In this document: positions 1 to 10,507 of the stretch, one piece after another
How the letters are laid out: every line of letters begins with the position of its first letter
How positions within the stretch are numbered: position 1 is the first letter of the stretch
From: Streptomyces fulvorobeus
GTDB taxonomy: Bacteria; Actinomycetota; Actinomycetes; Streptomycetales; Streptomycetaceae
Direction of reading: 5' to 3'
NCBI RefSeq assembly: GCF_013167895.1
Contig: NZ_BLWC01000001.1
Location: 4,154,001-4,218,000, forward strand
DNA length: 64,000 bases
The notes under the pieces: model-generated
The model's input: only the letters and a program-made list of their open reading frames with translations
Database searches by the model: none
What the model was told of the DNA's origin: nothing
Translations under genes and position numbers: made by a program

Positions 1-135
1 GGGGTGCTCCGGAGTGCCGGTCCGTGCCGCGGCCTCCTCGCGCAGGCGGGCGAGGCTGCGCTCCAGCCTTCCGATGGTGCGGACGAGATCGTCGAGGCAG
101 TTCTGAGCGAGCGTCAGTTCCTCTTGCAGGGACAT
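1..135 (-). CDS. Small hypothetical protein, N-terminal part only (runs off the window start)
   Basis: A reverse-strand frame is open from an ATG at 135 to the window edge (45 codons). It begins MSLQEELTLAQ and continues with heptad-like Leu/Glu/Arg spacing that suggests a short coiled coil. A weak GAGGG lies about 8 nt upstream of the ATG. It is divergent from the lipoprotein gene at 448. I do not recognise the family and give no function. The opposite strand is also open here, but that frame gives an unlikely N-terminal extension of the lipoprotein. Confidence 0.5.
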   Translation of the reverse strand, partial: MSLQEELTLAQNCLDDLVRTIGRLERSLARLREEAAARTGTPEHP

Positions 136-447
136 GACTTGCCCTCACTTCCGCGGTGGCGGGTGGCAATGCTCATGCGCATGCGAGTGTCGCGCGTCAC
201 ATCCGGTTTGGGAAGGGAGCGCGCGTCCCTCTCTCGCGGTGGCCCGAGGTTCGGGTCCGGGGCCGGCCCGTTCGGCCGCCTGGGTGAGCTTCCCGGCGCG
301 GCGCGTCGTGCCTGCGCCGCCTCCCGCGCGCAGGCCCCTTCAGTGGTTGGACGGAATCAGTGTGATCAACTGCAAATGCCACCAGACATGAAGAATCCGG
401 TCCATTCCGGTACGGGGTGGACCGGGCCGGCCCCGGAGGTATCAGCC
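136..447. other. Divergent intergenic region, nothing specific seen
   Basis: This 312-nt gap separates the divergent small ORF and the lipoprotein gene, so promoters for both should lie here. A CATGCGCATGCG palindromic stretch is visible near 175-186. I could not place a convincing -35/-10 pair. GGAGGT at 435-440 is the ribosome-binding site of the gene at 448. Confidence 0.4.
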
Positions 448-2985
448 ATGTCCCACGTCGGCGTCCCGCGCGGGACCACCCGAAAGCGCCGCTCCCTCGC
501 GCTCCTCACCACGGGTGTGCTCACGATCCCGGTGCTGGCCGGATGCGGCTCGGGCAGCGAGGAGTCCTCGTCCCCGGCGGTCCCCCAGGACATCGCCCCG
601 GCCGCCCGGGACCTGGTGCGCGACGGCGGCACGGTGCACTGGGCGATCGACTCGATGCCCAGCACCCTCAACAGCTATCAGGCGGACGCGGACGGTTCGA
701 CGGCGCGCGTCGCCGGCGCCCTGCTGCCCTCCCTCTTCCCGATGGACGCCAAGGGGACGCCGCGGCTCAACCCGGACTACCTGGAGTCCGCGAGGATCGT
801 CGAGCGGGAACCCCAGCAGGTCGTGCTCTACAAGCTCAACCAGCAGGCGGTCTGGAGCAACGGACGCGAGATCGGGGCCCCCGACTTCGTTGCCCAGTGG
901 CGCGCGCTGAGCGGTAAGGACTCGGCGTACTGGACCGCCCGCAACGCCGGTTACGAGCGGATCGAGAAGATCGAGCGCGGCAGCGACGACCTCCAGGTAC
1001 GGGTGACCTTCGCCAAGCCGTACGCGGACTGGCGCTCGCTCTTCTCGCCGCTGCTCCCCAAGGAGGTCACCGCCTCCCCGGACACCTTCAACGACGGCGC
1101 GCGCACCACGCTCAAGGTCACCGCAGGACCGTTTCAGCTCCGCGGTGCGGGCAAGAGCAAGGGGCAACTCACCCTGGACCGCAGCCCACGCTGGTGGGGC
1201 GACGAACCCAAGCTCGACTCGCTCGTCTTCCGGGCGGTCAAGCGCCAGGAACGCGCCGAGGCGCTGGCCGATGGCACCGTGGACGTGGCGGACGTCGACG
1301 CCGCCGCCGCGCATCGCATCGCCCTCGCCGCCCGTGACGGCGGCGGCAACGGACAGCCGCTCGCCCACGGCCCCGGCGCCGCCCTCACCCCCGCCGCCGC
1401 CCTGCGGTCCTGGGCCCTGGCCCACGGTTCCGACGAGGAGGAGGCGGAGGCCGCGCAGGCGGCCCGCAAGAGGAACCGGGAGGCCGTCGCCTCCTACGCC
1501 ACCGAGCAGAAGTCCCTGCGCGACTACGTCGTACGCAAGTCCCTGGAGCCCTCCTACACGCAGCTCGCGCTGAACGGCGAGTCGGGTCCGCTCTCGGACG
1601 ACCGGGTACGCCGGGCGGTGGCCCGCGCCCTGAACCGGCAGGAGCTCGCGGAGACCGTCCTGAAGCCGCTCGGGCTGCCCGCGGAACCGCTCGGCAGCCA
1701 TCTGGCGCTGACCGGGCAGCCCGGGTACAAGGACGGCAGCGGCGCGCTGGGCGACCAGGACACCAAGGAGGCGCAGGCGCTGCTGGCCGACGCGGGCTGG
1801 ACGCTCGGCGGAGCGCTGGAGAAGCCCAAGGACACCAAGGCGGGCAGCGAGGCGGAGAGGAAGAAGGCCCCGGAGGGGGAGGGCGAGGCAGCGGAGCAGG
1901 AGAAGGCCGAGAAGCGGGAGAAGGCCGAGAAGAAGGAGGCCGAGAAGAAGGAGAAGGCAGAGAAGAAAGCCGAGAAGGCCGGGAAGAGCGACGCCGCCGA
2001 CCGGGAGGACGCGGGCGAGCCCGCCCGCGACGAGGGGATGTACATCGTCGGCCAGGACGACAAGCCAGGCGAGCGCCGCGACGAGGGCCCCGCCACGCAC
2101 ATCCTCGCCCCCGCCCCGGCCGCCGGCGTACAGAGCGCCGCCCTGCTCCGCCAGGCGGGCATGTTCACGGCAGCCAAGGCCCCCGAGCCGGCCAAGGAAG
2201 CCAAGGACGTCAAGGACGCGAAGGACAAGAAGAGCACCAAGAGCACCAAGAGCACCAAGAGCACCAAGAGCCCCAAGGACAACGACAACGGCGACACCGG
2301 CTCCTCCGCCGCCGACGCCTCGAAGGTCACCGCCCAGGACAAGAAGCCCGGTGGTGCCGTCGGCGCCTACGCCCCCGCCGGTACCGCCGCGCCCGCCCCC
2401 GCGTCCGTCAGGGGCCCGCTGGGCAAGGACGGCGTGCCGCTTTCCCTGAGGTTCGTGCTTCCCTCCGGGCCCGGGTCCCAGACGCTCCGGAGCGTCGGCG
2501 AGAAGATCGCCGCGATGCTCGAATCCGTGGGCATCCGTGCGGAGATCACCAAGGTCGCCGACGAGAGCTACTTCAAGGACCACATCGCGTCCGGCGACTA
2601 CGACCTGGCGCTGTACTCCTGGCCCGCCTCCGCCTACCCGGCGACGGACGGCCGCCCGATCTTCGCCAAGCCCGAGCCCGCCACCGACGGATCGCTGCTG
2701 GTCGAGCAGAACTACACCCGGGTCGGCTCCGACCACATCGACCAGCTCTTCGACCAGGCGGTCTCCGAACTCGACGAGGGTGCCGCCCGCGACCTGATGA
2801 AGCAGGCCGACGCACGGATCTGGGCCGCGGCAGGATCGATTCCGCTGTATCAGCGTCCTCAGCTGGTGGCGGCCGACAAGAAGCTGGTCAACGTCGGCGC
2901 CTTCGGTTACGCGGTCCCCCGTTACCAGGACATCGGCTTCAAGAAGCCGCAAGCGGCAGGTTCCCCCGCGAACCGTAAGAAGTAG
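448..2985 (+). CDS. Orphan family-5 solute-binding lipoprotein (LpqW-like position) with Lys/Glu-rich insert
   Basis: A lipoprotein of 845 aa. The Arg/Lys-rich N-terminus leads into a hydrophobic segment and lipobox VLAGC (Cys33), so export and lipidation are expected. The body matches SBP_bac_5 (peptide/nickel-binding fold), for example NSPSYTQLAL-like and WWGDEPKLDSL motifs of that family. The start ATG has GGAGGT 7 nt upstream; longer upstream frames lack one. Family members are usually 520-600 aa. The excess is a charged insert: Lys/Glu/Ala-rich at about residues 458-520 and a Lys-Ser-Thr run at about 595-610. No permease or ATPase is adjacent. It sits beside typA, as lpqW does in M. tuberculosis (from memory), so a regulatory or envelope role is possible instead of import. 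Confidence is high for family and low for role. Confidence 0.85.
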   Translation: MSHVGVPRGTTRKRRSLALLTTGVLTIPVLAGCGSGSEESSSPAVPQDIAPAARDLVRDGGTVHWAIDSMPSTLNSYQADADGSTARVAGALLPSLFPMDAKGTPRLNPDYLESARIVEREPQQVVLYKLNQQAVWSNGREIGAPDFVAQWRALSGKDSAYWTARNAGYERIEKIERGSDDLQVRVTFAKPYADWRSLFSPLLPKEVTASPDTFNDGARTTLKVTAGPFQLRGAGKSKGQLTLDRSPRWWGDEPKLDSLVFRAVKRQERAEALADGTVDVADVDAAAAHRIALAARDGGGNGQPLAHGPGAALTPAAALRSWALAHGSDEEEAEAAQAARKRNREAVASYATEQKSLRDYVVRKSLEPSYTQLALNGESGPLSDDRVRRAVARALNRQELAETVLKPLGLPAEPLGSHLALTGQPGYKDGSGALGDQDTKEAQALLADAGWTLGGALEKPKDTKAGSEAERKKAPEGEGEAAEQEKAEKREKAEKKEAEKKEKAEKKAEKAGKSDAADREDAGEPARDEGMYIVGQDDKPGERRDEGPATHILAPAPAAGVQSAALLRQAGMFTAAKAPEPAKEAKDVKDAKDKKSTKSTKSTKSTKSPKDNDNGDTGSSAADASKVTAQDKKPGGAVGAYAPAGTAAPAPASVRGPLGKDGVPLSLRFVLPSGPGSQTLRSVGEKIAAMLESVGIRAEITKVADESYFKDHIASGDYDLALYSWPASAYPATDGRPIFAKPEPATDGSLLVEQNYTRVGSDHIDQLFDQAVSELDEGAARDLMKQADARIWAAAGSIPLYQRPQLVAADKKLVNVGAFGYAVPRYQDIGFKKPQAAGSPANRKK
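2230..2274 (+). repeat. 9-bp coding tandem repeat (AAGAGCACC x4, plus a variant)
   Basis: Four perfect AAGAGCACC units and a fifth AAGAGCCCC unit lie inside the lipoprotein gene and encode Lys-Ser-Thr repeats. A second low-complexity stretch at about 1890-1980 repeats GAGAAGGCC-like units and encodes Glu-Lys-Ala. Both are in frame and should be disordered linkers. Repeat number may vary between strains. Confidence 0.85.
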
Positions 2986-3409
2986 CTGGTCAACCCCTGA
3001 TCGCGGTCGGTCCGAAGCTCAGAAGCAGCTCAATTCCCTTGCCCGCCGGACCCTCGGCGGGCAAGGTGGTGCTTGCCCTGACCCGGGCTGTCCGCCCTCC
3101 CCACACCCCCCCACCACCGGCGGACGCGACCTCCTCCCGCGTCCGTCCGCCCCGCCCCGCCGCCGCTGGGCCGCCCCGCGTTCCGCCGGCGGTTCCCGCG
3201 CCCCGTTCCGGGTGTGCGCCGGCCGAGTAATGACTTAATACTGGCTGAATGTCGGCCGAATACCGCATTCGCGGATCAGGCCGGGAAGCCCCGGACGCGG
3301 CGGGCCCGTACCATTGGACTAGCCGTGGCGTGCCGCCCGGCGGGCGTACGAGGACTCGAGACCGACTGAGACGCCTGATCCCACGATCCGAGAGAAGCGC
3401 AAGCCACCC
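2986..3409. other. Intergenic region between the lipoprotein gene and typA
   Basis: This 424-nt gap holds the terminator at 3037-3066, a C/G-rich stretch, and then the typA promoter region. The AT-richest spot is around 3228-3250 (TAATGACTTAATACTGG), a plausible place for -10 elements. I see no further gene. Confidence 0.4.
3037..3066 (+). terminator. Intrinsic terminator hairpin after the lipoprotein gene
   Basis: A perfect 12-bp inverted repeat (CCTTGCCCGCCG / CGGCGGGCAAGG) with a 6-nt loop begins 52 nt after the stop codon at 2985. There is no U tract, as is usual for Streptomyces terminators. It isolates the lipoprotein gene from typA. Confidence 0.75.
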
Positions 3410-5283
<1,874 letters not shown>

Positions 5284-5759
5284 CACCCCGTCGTACGGCG
5301 GTGAGCCCGCCCTGACCCCGCTCACCTGTGACGTCGTCGGATCGGCCCGGCGAGCCGTCAGCACGAGACGCCGACAAGAGGTCCGGCCCCCGCAGAAACT
5401 GTGGGGGCCGGACCTTTCGTCAACCACTTTTCCTGACCGAGGTGTCCGGTTATCGGGCGTCGCTCTCCGGAACATGTGTTAACGGTCCGTTTCGGGGGTG
5501 TCTGTCTAAGATCAGTTTGTCCGGATTTCGGGCACACAGCCCCGAGTGATGTTGTCAAACCGAGACCCTTTAAGTGTGGTTTACAGCCTGGGCGTACCCA
5601 ATAGTTGGCTCCATTGAGCTCGGGTCAATGGGTCACGCACTGTGGGGAGTGCCGACTCACGAGCACACTCGGGCACTGAATCGATCGCCGTCAGGGGTGT
5701 CGGTAGATCTCTCAGGTGCCCCTCTTGTAGTCAAAAGTGGACTCATGAGGAGGAAACCC
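5284..5759. other. Leader region of the first oligopeptide operon
   Basis: This 476-nt gap contains the typA terminator (5379-5415) and then about 340 nt that are less GC-rich than the rest and should carry the operon promoter. I could not assign a clear -35/-10 pair and saw no riboswitch or leader peptide that I trust. Confidence 0.4.
5379..5415 (+). terminator. Strong intrinsic terminator after typA
   Basis: A stem of about 17 bp (AGGTCCGGCCCCC core, one G-U pair) with a 3-nt AAA loop is followed by TTCGT. It starts about 95 nt after the typA stop and separates typA from the oligopeptide operon. Confidence 0.85.
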
Positions 5760-7394
5760 ATGCGCGGTGCCAAGAGCGCCAAGTGGGTCGCGGGAGCGGC
5801 AATCATCGCCCTGGCCGCGACTGCCTGTGGCGGCGGCGAGGACAGCAAGAGCAACGAAGGTGCCAAGGGTGCGGTCGACCCCGACGGCATCTTCTCCATC
5901 GAGGTCGGTGAGCCGCAGAACCCGCTGCAGCCGGCCAACACGATGGAGTCGAACGGCAGCATCGTCACCGACGCGATCTTCTCGCAGCTGGTCGACTACG
6001 ACCCGGCCGGCAAGCTTGAGATGATCAACGCCGAGTCGGTCGACACCACGGACTCCAAGCTGTGGACGGTCAAGCTCAAGAAGGACTGGAAGTTCCACGA
6101 CGGGACCCCGGTCACCTCCGAGTCCTACGTCAAGGCGTGGAACTGGGCCGCGAACATCACCAACGCGCAGACCAACGCGTCCTGGTTCGACGGGATCAAG
6201 GGCTACGCCGACGTGCACCCGGCGGAGGAGGGCGCGAAGCCGAAGGCCGACGCCATGTCCGGCCTGAAGATCGTGGACGACCACACGTTCACGATCGAGC
6301 TCGACGCCCCGCTGCCGTACTTCGCGTACAAGCTCGGCTACACGGTCTACTCCCCGCTCCCCGAGTCCTTCTACGCGGACCCGAAGGCGGCCGGCGAGAA
6401 GCCGGTCGGCAACGGCGCGTACAAGTTCGAGAGCTGGGACCACAAGAAGCAGATCAAGGTCGTCCGCAACGACGACTACAAGGGCCTCGACAAGGCGAAG
6501 AACGGTGGTGTGATCTTCAAGAACTACACCACCATCGAGACCGCCTACGAGGACCTGAAGTCGGGCAACGTCGACGTGCTCCGCCAGATCGGCCCGAAGG
6601 ACCTCCCGGTCTACCGTGCCGACCTCGGTGACCGCGCCGTGGACAAGGCGTACTCCGCCATCCAGACGCTCGGTGTCGCGATGTACCAGAAGCAGTGGAA
6701 GGACACCGACCCCAAGGTCCTCCAGGGCCTGTCGATGGCCATCGACCGGGACACGATCACCAAGACGGTCCTCCAGGGCACCCGCGAGCCGGCCACCGGC
6801 TGGGTCGCCAAGGGCGTCCTCGGCTACCAGCCGAACGTCGCCGGTGACGTCACCAAGTACGACCCGGCGAAGGCCAAGGCCCTCATCAAGGAGGGTGGCG
6901 GTGTTCCGGGTAACAAGATCTTCATCCAGTTCAACGCCGACGGCGGCCACAAGGAATGGGTCGAGGCCGTCTGCAACAGCATCACCCAGGCGACCGGCGT
7001 CGAGTGCGCGGGCGACTCCAAGGCCGACTTCCAGGCCGACCTGGACGCCCGCGACGCCAAGCAGGTCAAGTCCTTCTACCGCGGTGGCTGGGTGCTCGAC
7101 TACCCGGTGAACGCCAACTTCATCAGCGACCTGTTCCGTACGGGTGCGGCCGGCAACAACGGCTTCTTCTCGAACAAGGACCTCGACGCCAAGATCAAGG
7201 CCGCGGACACCGCGCCCTCGCTCGACGAGTCGGTCAAGGCGTACCAGGAGGTGGAGAAGGAGCTGGTCAACTACATGCCGACCATCCCGCTCTGGTACTA
7301 CAAGGTCAACGCTGGTTACTCCGAGAAGGTCCAGAACGTCGACTACGCGCAGGACGGCGACCCGATCCTGACGCAGGTCGAGGTCAAGAAGTAA
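5760..7394 (+). CDS. Oligopeptide ABC transporter solute-binding lipoprotein (operon 1)
   Basis: The extracytoplasmic peptide receptor of the first importer operon, 544 aa, SBP_bac_5 family. The signal sequence ends in ATAC with Cys23, followed by a Gly-rich linker, so it is a lipoprotein. Family motifs include WTVKLKKDWKFHDGTPV and VGNGAYKFESW. The ATG at 5760 is preceded by GAGGAGG at 7-nt spacing, which favours it over the in-frame ATG 15 nt upstream. It resembles the operon 2 lipoprotein (11807) over most of its length. The related BldK importer of S. coelicolor takes up a developmental signal peptide, but I cannot tell whether either operon here is its orthologue. Confidence 0.93.
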   Translation: MRGAKSAKWVAGAAIIALAATACGGGEDSKSNEGAKGAVDPDGIFSIEVGEPQNPLQPANTMESNGSIVTDAIFSQLVDYDPAGKLEMINAESVDTTDSKLWTVKLKKDWKFHDGTPVTSESYVKAWNWAANITNAQTNASWFDGIKGYADVHPAEEGAKPKADAMSGLKIVDDHTFTIELDAPLPYFAYKLGYTVYSPLPESFYADPKAAGEKPVGNGAYKFESWDHKKQIKVVRNDDYKGLDKAKNGGVIFKNYTTIETAYEDLKSGNVDVLRQIGPKDLPVYRADLGDRAVDKAYSAIQTLGVAMYQKQWKDTDPKVLQGLSMAIDRDTITKTVLQGTREPATGWVAKGVLGYQPNVAGDVTKYDPAKAKALIKEGGGVPGNKIFIQFNADGGHKEWVEAVCNSITQATGVECAGDSKADFQADLDARDAKQVKSFYRGGWVLDYPVNANFISDLFRTGAAGNNGFFSNKDLDAKIKAADTAPSLDESVKAYQEVEKELVNYMPTIPLWYYKVNAGYSEKVQNVDYAQDGDPILTQVEVKK

Positions 7395-7508
7395 CCACCG
7401 ACGTAGTCCGCAGGCCGGTGACGGACCGAAACTGAACATCGGTTCTGCGACGCCAGCCTGCACGCAGTGGCCGGGGGCCCTTCCACGCCACCGACGACCC
7501 CACGAGGG

Positions 7509-7536
7509 AGCCGGTGACGGGGGAGGGCCCGTCGGC
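7509..7536 (+). promoter_or_regulatory. Hairpin between lipoprotein and permease genes (operon 1)
   Basis: AGCCGGTGACGGG can pair imperfectly with CCCGTCGGCT across a short loop inside the 170-nt gap after the lipoprotein gene. Such hairpins often lower expression of transporter genes relative to the binding protein. Operon 2 has a hairpin at the equivalent place. Confidence 0.4.
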
Positions 7537-7564
7537 TGCGGCGTGCCACTTACATGGAGGCACC

Positions 7565-8497
7565 ATGGGGCGCTATGTCGCACGACGACTGCTCCAGATG
7601 ATCCCGGTCTTCATCGGGACAACTCTGCTGATCTTCCTGATGGTCTACACGCTGCCCGGCGACCCCGTGCGGGGGCTCTTCGGGGACAAGGGCGCGGACC
7701 CCGCGACCCTTGCCGCCATGCGGCACCAACTCGGCCTTGACCAGCCGATCCTGGTGCAGTACTGGGAGTACATGAAGGGCATCGTCCTTCACTTCGACTT
7801 CGGCACCCAGATCGCCAGCGGCCGGCCCGTCACCGACGTTCTCGGCGACGCGTTCCCGGTCACGCTGCGGCTCGCCGGGATGGCGTTCGTCATCGAGATC
7901 GTCCTCGGTCTCGGCCTCGGCATGGCCGCCGGTCTGCGCGCCGGCCGTCTCACCGACAACGTCGTCCTGGTCCTGACGCTGCTGATCATCTCCATCCCGG
8001 TCTTCGTGCTCGGCTTCATCGTCAAGTCGGTGTTCGCCTTCGAGCTCGGGTGGATCGCGCCGAACGTCTCCAACGACGCGACGTGGGGCGAGCTGGTCGC
8101 CCCGGCGATCGTCCTGGGCTCGCTCTCGCTGGCGTACGTGGCACGACTGACCCGCACGACGATGGCGGAGAACCTGCGCTCGGACTACATGCGCACGGCG
8201 GTCGCCAAGGGCCTTCCCCGGCGCCGTATCGTCGGCGTCCACCTGATGCGCAACTCGCTGATCCCGGTCATCACCTTCCTCGGCACCGACCTCGGCGCCC
8301 TGATGGGCGGCGCGGTCGTCACCGAGGGGCTCTTCAACGTGAAGGGCATCGGCGGCACCATCTTCGAGTCGATCGTCCGGCGCGAGGGCACCACCCTGGT
8401 CGGACTGGTCACCGTACTGGTGCTCGTCTACCTCTTCATGAGCCTTCTCGTCGACCTGCTGTACGCGGTCCTGGACCCGAGGATCCGGTATGCCTGA
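7565..8497 (+). CDS. Oligopeptide ABC transporter permease, DppB/OppB type (operon 1)
   Basis: Inner-membrane permease of 310 aa. It begins MGRYVARRLLQMIPVF with a first membrane helix, then a periplasmic segment (about 30-95) and five more helices. The EAA-type loop for ATPase contact is in the C-terminal half (RTAVAKGLPRRRIVGVH). The ATG at 7565 follows GGAGG. The stop overlaps the next permease by 8 nt (ATGCCTGA), indicating translational coupling. It pairs with the DppC-type permease at 8490. Confidence 0.93.
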   Translation: MGRYVARRLLQMIPVFIGTTLLIFLMVYTLPGDPVRGLFGDKGADPATLAAMRHQLGLDQPILVQYWEYMKGIVLHFDFGTQIASGRPVTDVLGDAFPVTLRLAGMAFVIEIVLGLGLGMAAGLRAGRLTDNVVLVLTLLIISIPVFVLGFIVKSVFAFELGWIAPNVSNDATWGELVAPAIVLGSLSLAYVARLTRTTMAENLRSDYMRTAVAKGLPRRRIVGVHLMRNSLIPVITFLGTDLGALMGGAVVTEGLFNVKGIGGTIFESIVRREGTTLVGLVTVLVLVYLFMSLLVDLLYAVLDPRIRYA

Positions 8498-9437
8498 CCT
8501 GACCAAGACCGCTCCCGTGCCCGACGAGACCAAGGCTCCGGTGGCGGACCCCTCCGCCGTCGTCAAGGCCGACAAGGCCCGCAGCCTGTGGGGCGACGCG
8601 TGGCAGGACCTGCGGCGCAACTGGTACTTCGTCATCTCCGCCGGCCTGATCGTGATCCTCCTTCTGATCACGGCGTTCCCGGGGCTGTTCACCAGTGCCT
8701 CGCCCACCACGGGCGACCTTGTGAACCACTTCCTGGGCAAGCCGGAGCTGAGCAAGATCGGTTCGCCGGAGTGGTTCGGTTACGACGGCCAGGGCCGCAG
8801 CGTCTACGCGCGTGTCATCTACGGCACCCGTGCCTCGGTGATCGTCGGGGTCGCGGTGACCCTCGCGGTGACCCTGTTCGGCGGCCTGATCGGCATGCTG
8901 TCCGGCTACTTCGGCGGCTGGATCGACGCGCTGCTCTCCGGATTCACCAACATCTTCCTCGGCCTGCCCTTCCTGCTCGGTGCGATGGTCGTCCTCCAGG
9001 CGTTCACCGACCGGTCGATCTGGGTCGTCGTCTTCGCCCTGGCGTTCCTGGGCTGGACCCAGATCGCGCGTGTCATGCGCGGCGCGGTGATCACCATCAA
9101 GCAGTCGGACTTCGTCCAGGCGGCCAGAGCGCTCGGCGCGAGCACGCCCCGCATCCTGTTCCGGCACATCCTGCCGAACGTCATGGCCCCGGTGATCGTG
9201 GTCGCGACCATCTCGCTCGGTGTGTACATCTCGGCGGAGGCGACCCTGTCCTACCTGGGTCTCGGCCTCGCCTCGCCGACCGTCTCCTGGGGTATGGACA
9301 TCTCCGGTGGTTCGGCGCAGATCCGGGTGGCCCAGCACATCCTGATCTACCCGTCGATCATGCTCAGCATCACCGTTCTGGCGTTCATCATGCTCGGCGA
9401 AGCCGTCCGTAACGCCCTCGACCCGAAGACGCGATAA
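8490..9437 (+). CDS. Oligopeptide ABC transporter permease, DppC/OppC type (operon 1)
   Basis: Second permease of the heterodimeric channel, 315 aa. A cytoplasmic N-terminal tail of about 45 residues precedes the first helix (WYFVISAGLIVILLLI). The typical FGYDGQGRSVYARVIYGTR-like segment and the coupling loop QAARALGAS follow. It overlaps the upstream permease by 8 nt and is 11 nt from the ATPase gene. Confidence 0.93.
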   Translation: MPDLTKTAPVPDETKAPVADPSAVVKADKARSLWGDAWQDLRRNWYFVISAGLIVILLLITAFPGLFTSASPTTGDLVNHFLGKPELSKIGSPEWFGYDGQGRSVYARVIYGTRASVIVGVAVTLAVTLFGGLIGMLSGYFGGWIDALLSGFTNIFLGLPFLLGAMVVLQAFTDRSIWVVVFALAFLGWTQIARVMRGAVITIKQSDFVQAARALGASTPRILFRHILPNVMAPVIVVATISLGVYISAEATLSYLGLGLASPTVSWGMDISGGSAQIRVAQHILIYPSIMLSITVLAFIMLGEAVRNALDPKTR

Positions 9438-9448
9438 GGAGGGCGCAC

Positions 9449-10507
9449 GTGACCACCATCGACAAGACCGCAGAAGTCCCGTCCGCGCGCTCGGGAGACG
9501 ACCACGTCGGCCCGCTGCTCGAAGTCCGCGACCTGCACGTGGAGTTCCACACCCGCGACGGCGTCGCCAAGGCCGTCAACGGCGTCAACTACAGCGTGAA
9601 CGCCGGTGAGACCCTCGCCGTCCTCGGCGAGTCGGGCTCCGGCAAGTCCGTGACGGCGCAGGCCGTCATGGGCATCCTCGACATGCCGCCGGGGAGGATT
9701 CCGCAGGGCGAGATCTTCTTCCGCGGCCAGGACATGCTCAAGATGTCCTACGAGGAGCGCCGCAGCATCCGTGGCCAGAAGATCGCGATGATCTTCCAGG
9801 ACGCGCTGTCCTCGCTGAACCCGGTCCTCACCGTCGGCTACCAGCTCGGCGAGATGTTCCGGGTGCACCAGGGCCTGTCCAAGAAGGAGGCCAGGGCCAA
9901 GGCCATCGGCCTGATGGACCAGGTCAAGATCCCGGCCGCGGCGGCCCGTGTCTCGGACTACCCGCACCAGTTCTCCGGCGGTATGCGCCAGCGCATCATG
10001 ATCGCCATGGCGCTGGCCCTGGAGCCGGACCTCATCATCGCGGACGAGCCGACCACGGCTCTGGACGTGACGGTGCAGGCGCAGGTCATGGACCTGCTCG
10101 CGGAGCTCCAGCGCGAGTACAACATGGGTCTGATCCTGATCACCCACGACCTCGGTGTGGTCGCGGACGTCGCCGACAAGATCGCCGTGATGTACGCGGG
10201 CCGGATCGTCGAGACCTCCCCGGTCCACGAGATCTACAAGCGCCCGGCGCACCCGTACACCAAGGGTCTGCTGGAGTCGATCCCGCGCCTGGACCAGAAG
10301 GGCCAGGAGCTCTTCGCCATCAAGGGCCTGCCGCCCAACCTGCTCAACGTGCCGTCGGGCTGTGCGTTCAACCCGCGCTGCGTCATGGCGCAGGACATCT
10401 GCCGTACGGACATCCCGCCCCTGCGCCCGGTGACCGAGCGGGACGGTACCGATCTGGTCGGCCGCGGCAGCGCCTGCCACTTCTGGAAGGAGACGATCCA
10501 TGGCTGA
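9449..10507 (+). CDS. Oligopeptide ABC transporter ATPase, DppD/OppD type (operon 1)
   Basis: ATP-binding subunit of 352 aa. Walker A is GESGSGKS (60-67), the signature is FSGGMRQR (about 172-179) and Walker B is LIIADEP. The C-terminal oligopeptide-type domain carries several Cys (GCAFNPRC, then ACHFW), a set reported to bind an Fe-S cluster in some DppD proteins (from memory). The start is GTG with AAGGAGGG upstream. The last 8 nt overlap the next gene. Parts are nearly identical at DNA level to the operon 2 copy at 15446. Confidence 0.93.
   Translation: MTTIDKTAEVPSARSGDDHVGPLLEVRDLHVEFHTRDGVAKAVNGVNYSVNAGETLAVLGESGSGKSVTAQAVMGILDMPPGRIPQGEIFFRGQDMLKMSYEERRSIRGQKIAMIFQDALSSLNPVLTVGYQLGEMFRVHQGLSKKEARAKAIGLMDQVKIPAAAARVSDYPHQFSGGMRQRIMIAMALALEPDLIIADEPTTALDVTVQAQVMDLLAELQREYNMGLILITHDLGVVADVADKIAVMYAGRIVETSPVHEIYKRPAHPYTKGLLESIPRLDQKGQELFAIKGLPPNLLNVPSGCAFNPRCVMAQDICRTDIPPLRPVTERDGTDLVGRGSACHFWKETIHG

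Noticed and set aside
442-2952. 836-codon reverse-strand open frame opposite the first lipoprotein
   Set aside because: It is an antisense shadow caused by high GC at third codon positions. Its translation is Arg/Gly/Leu low-complexity without any family motif, while the forward frame is a clear lipoprotein.
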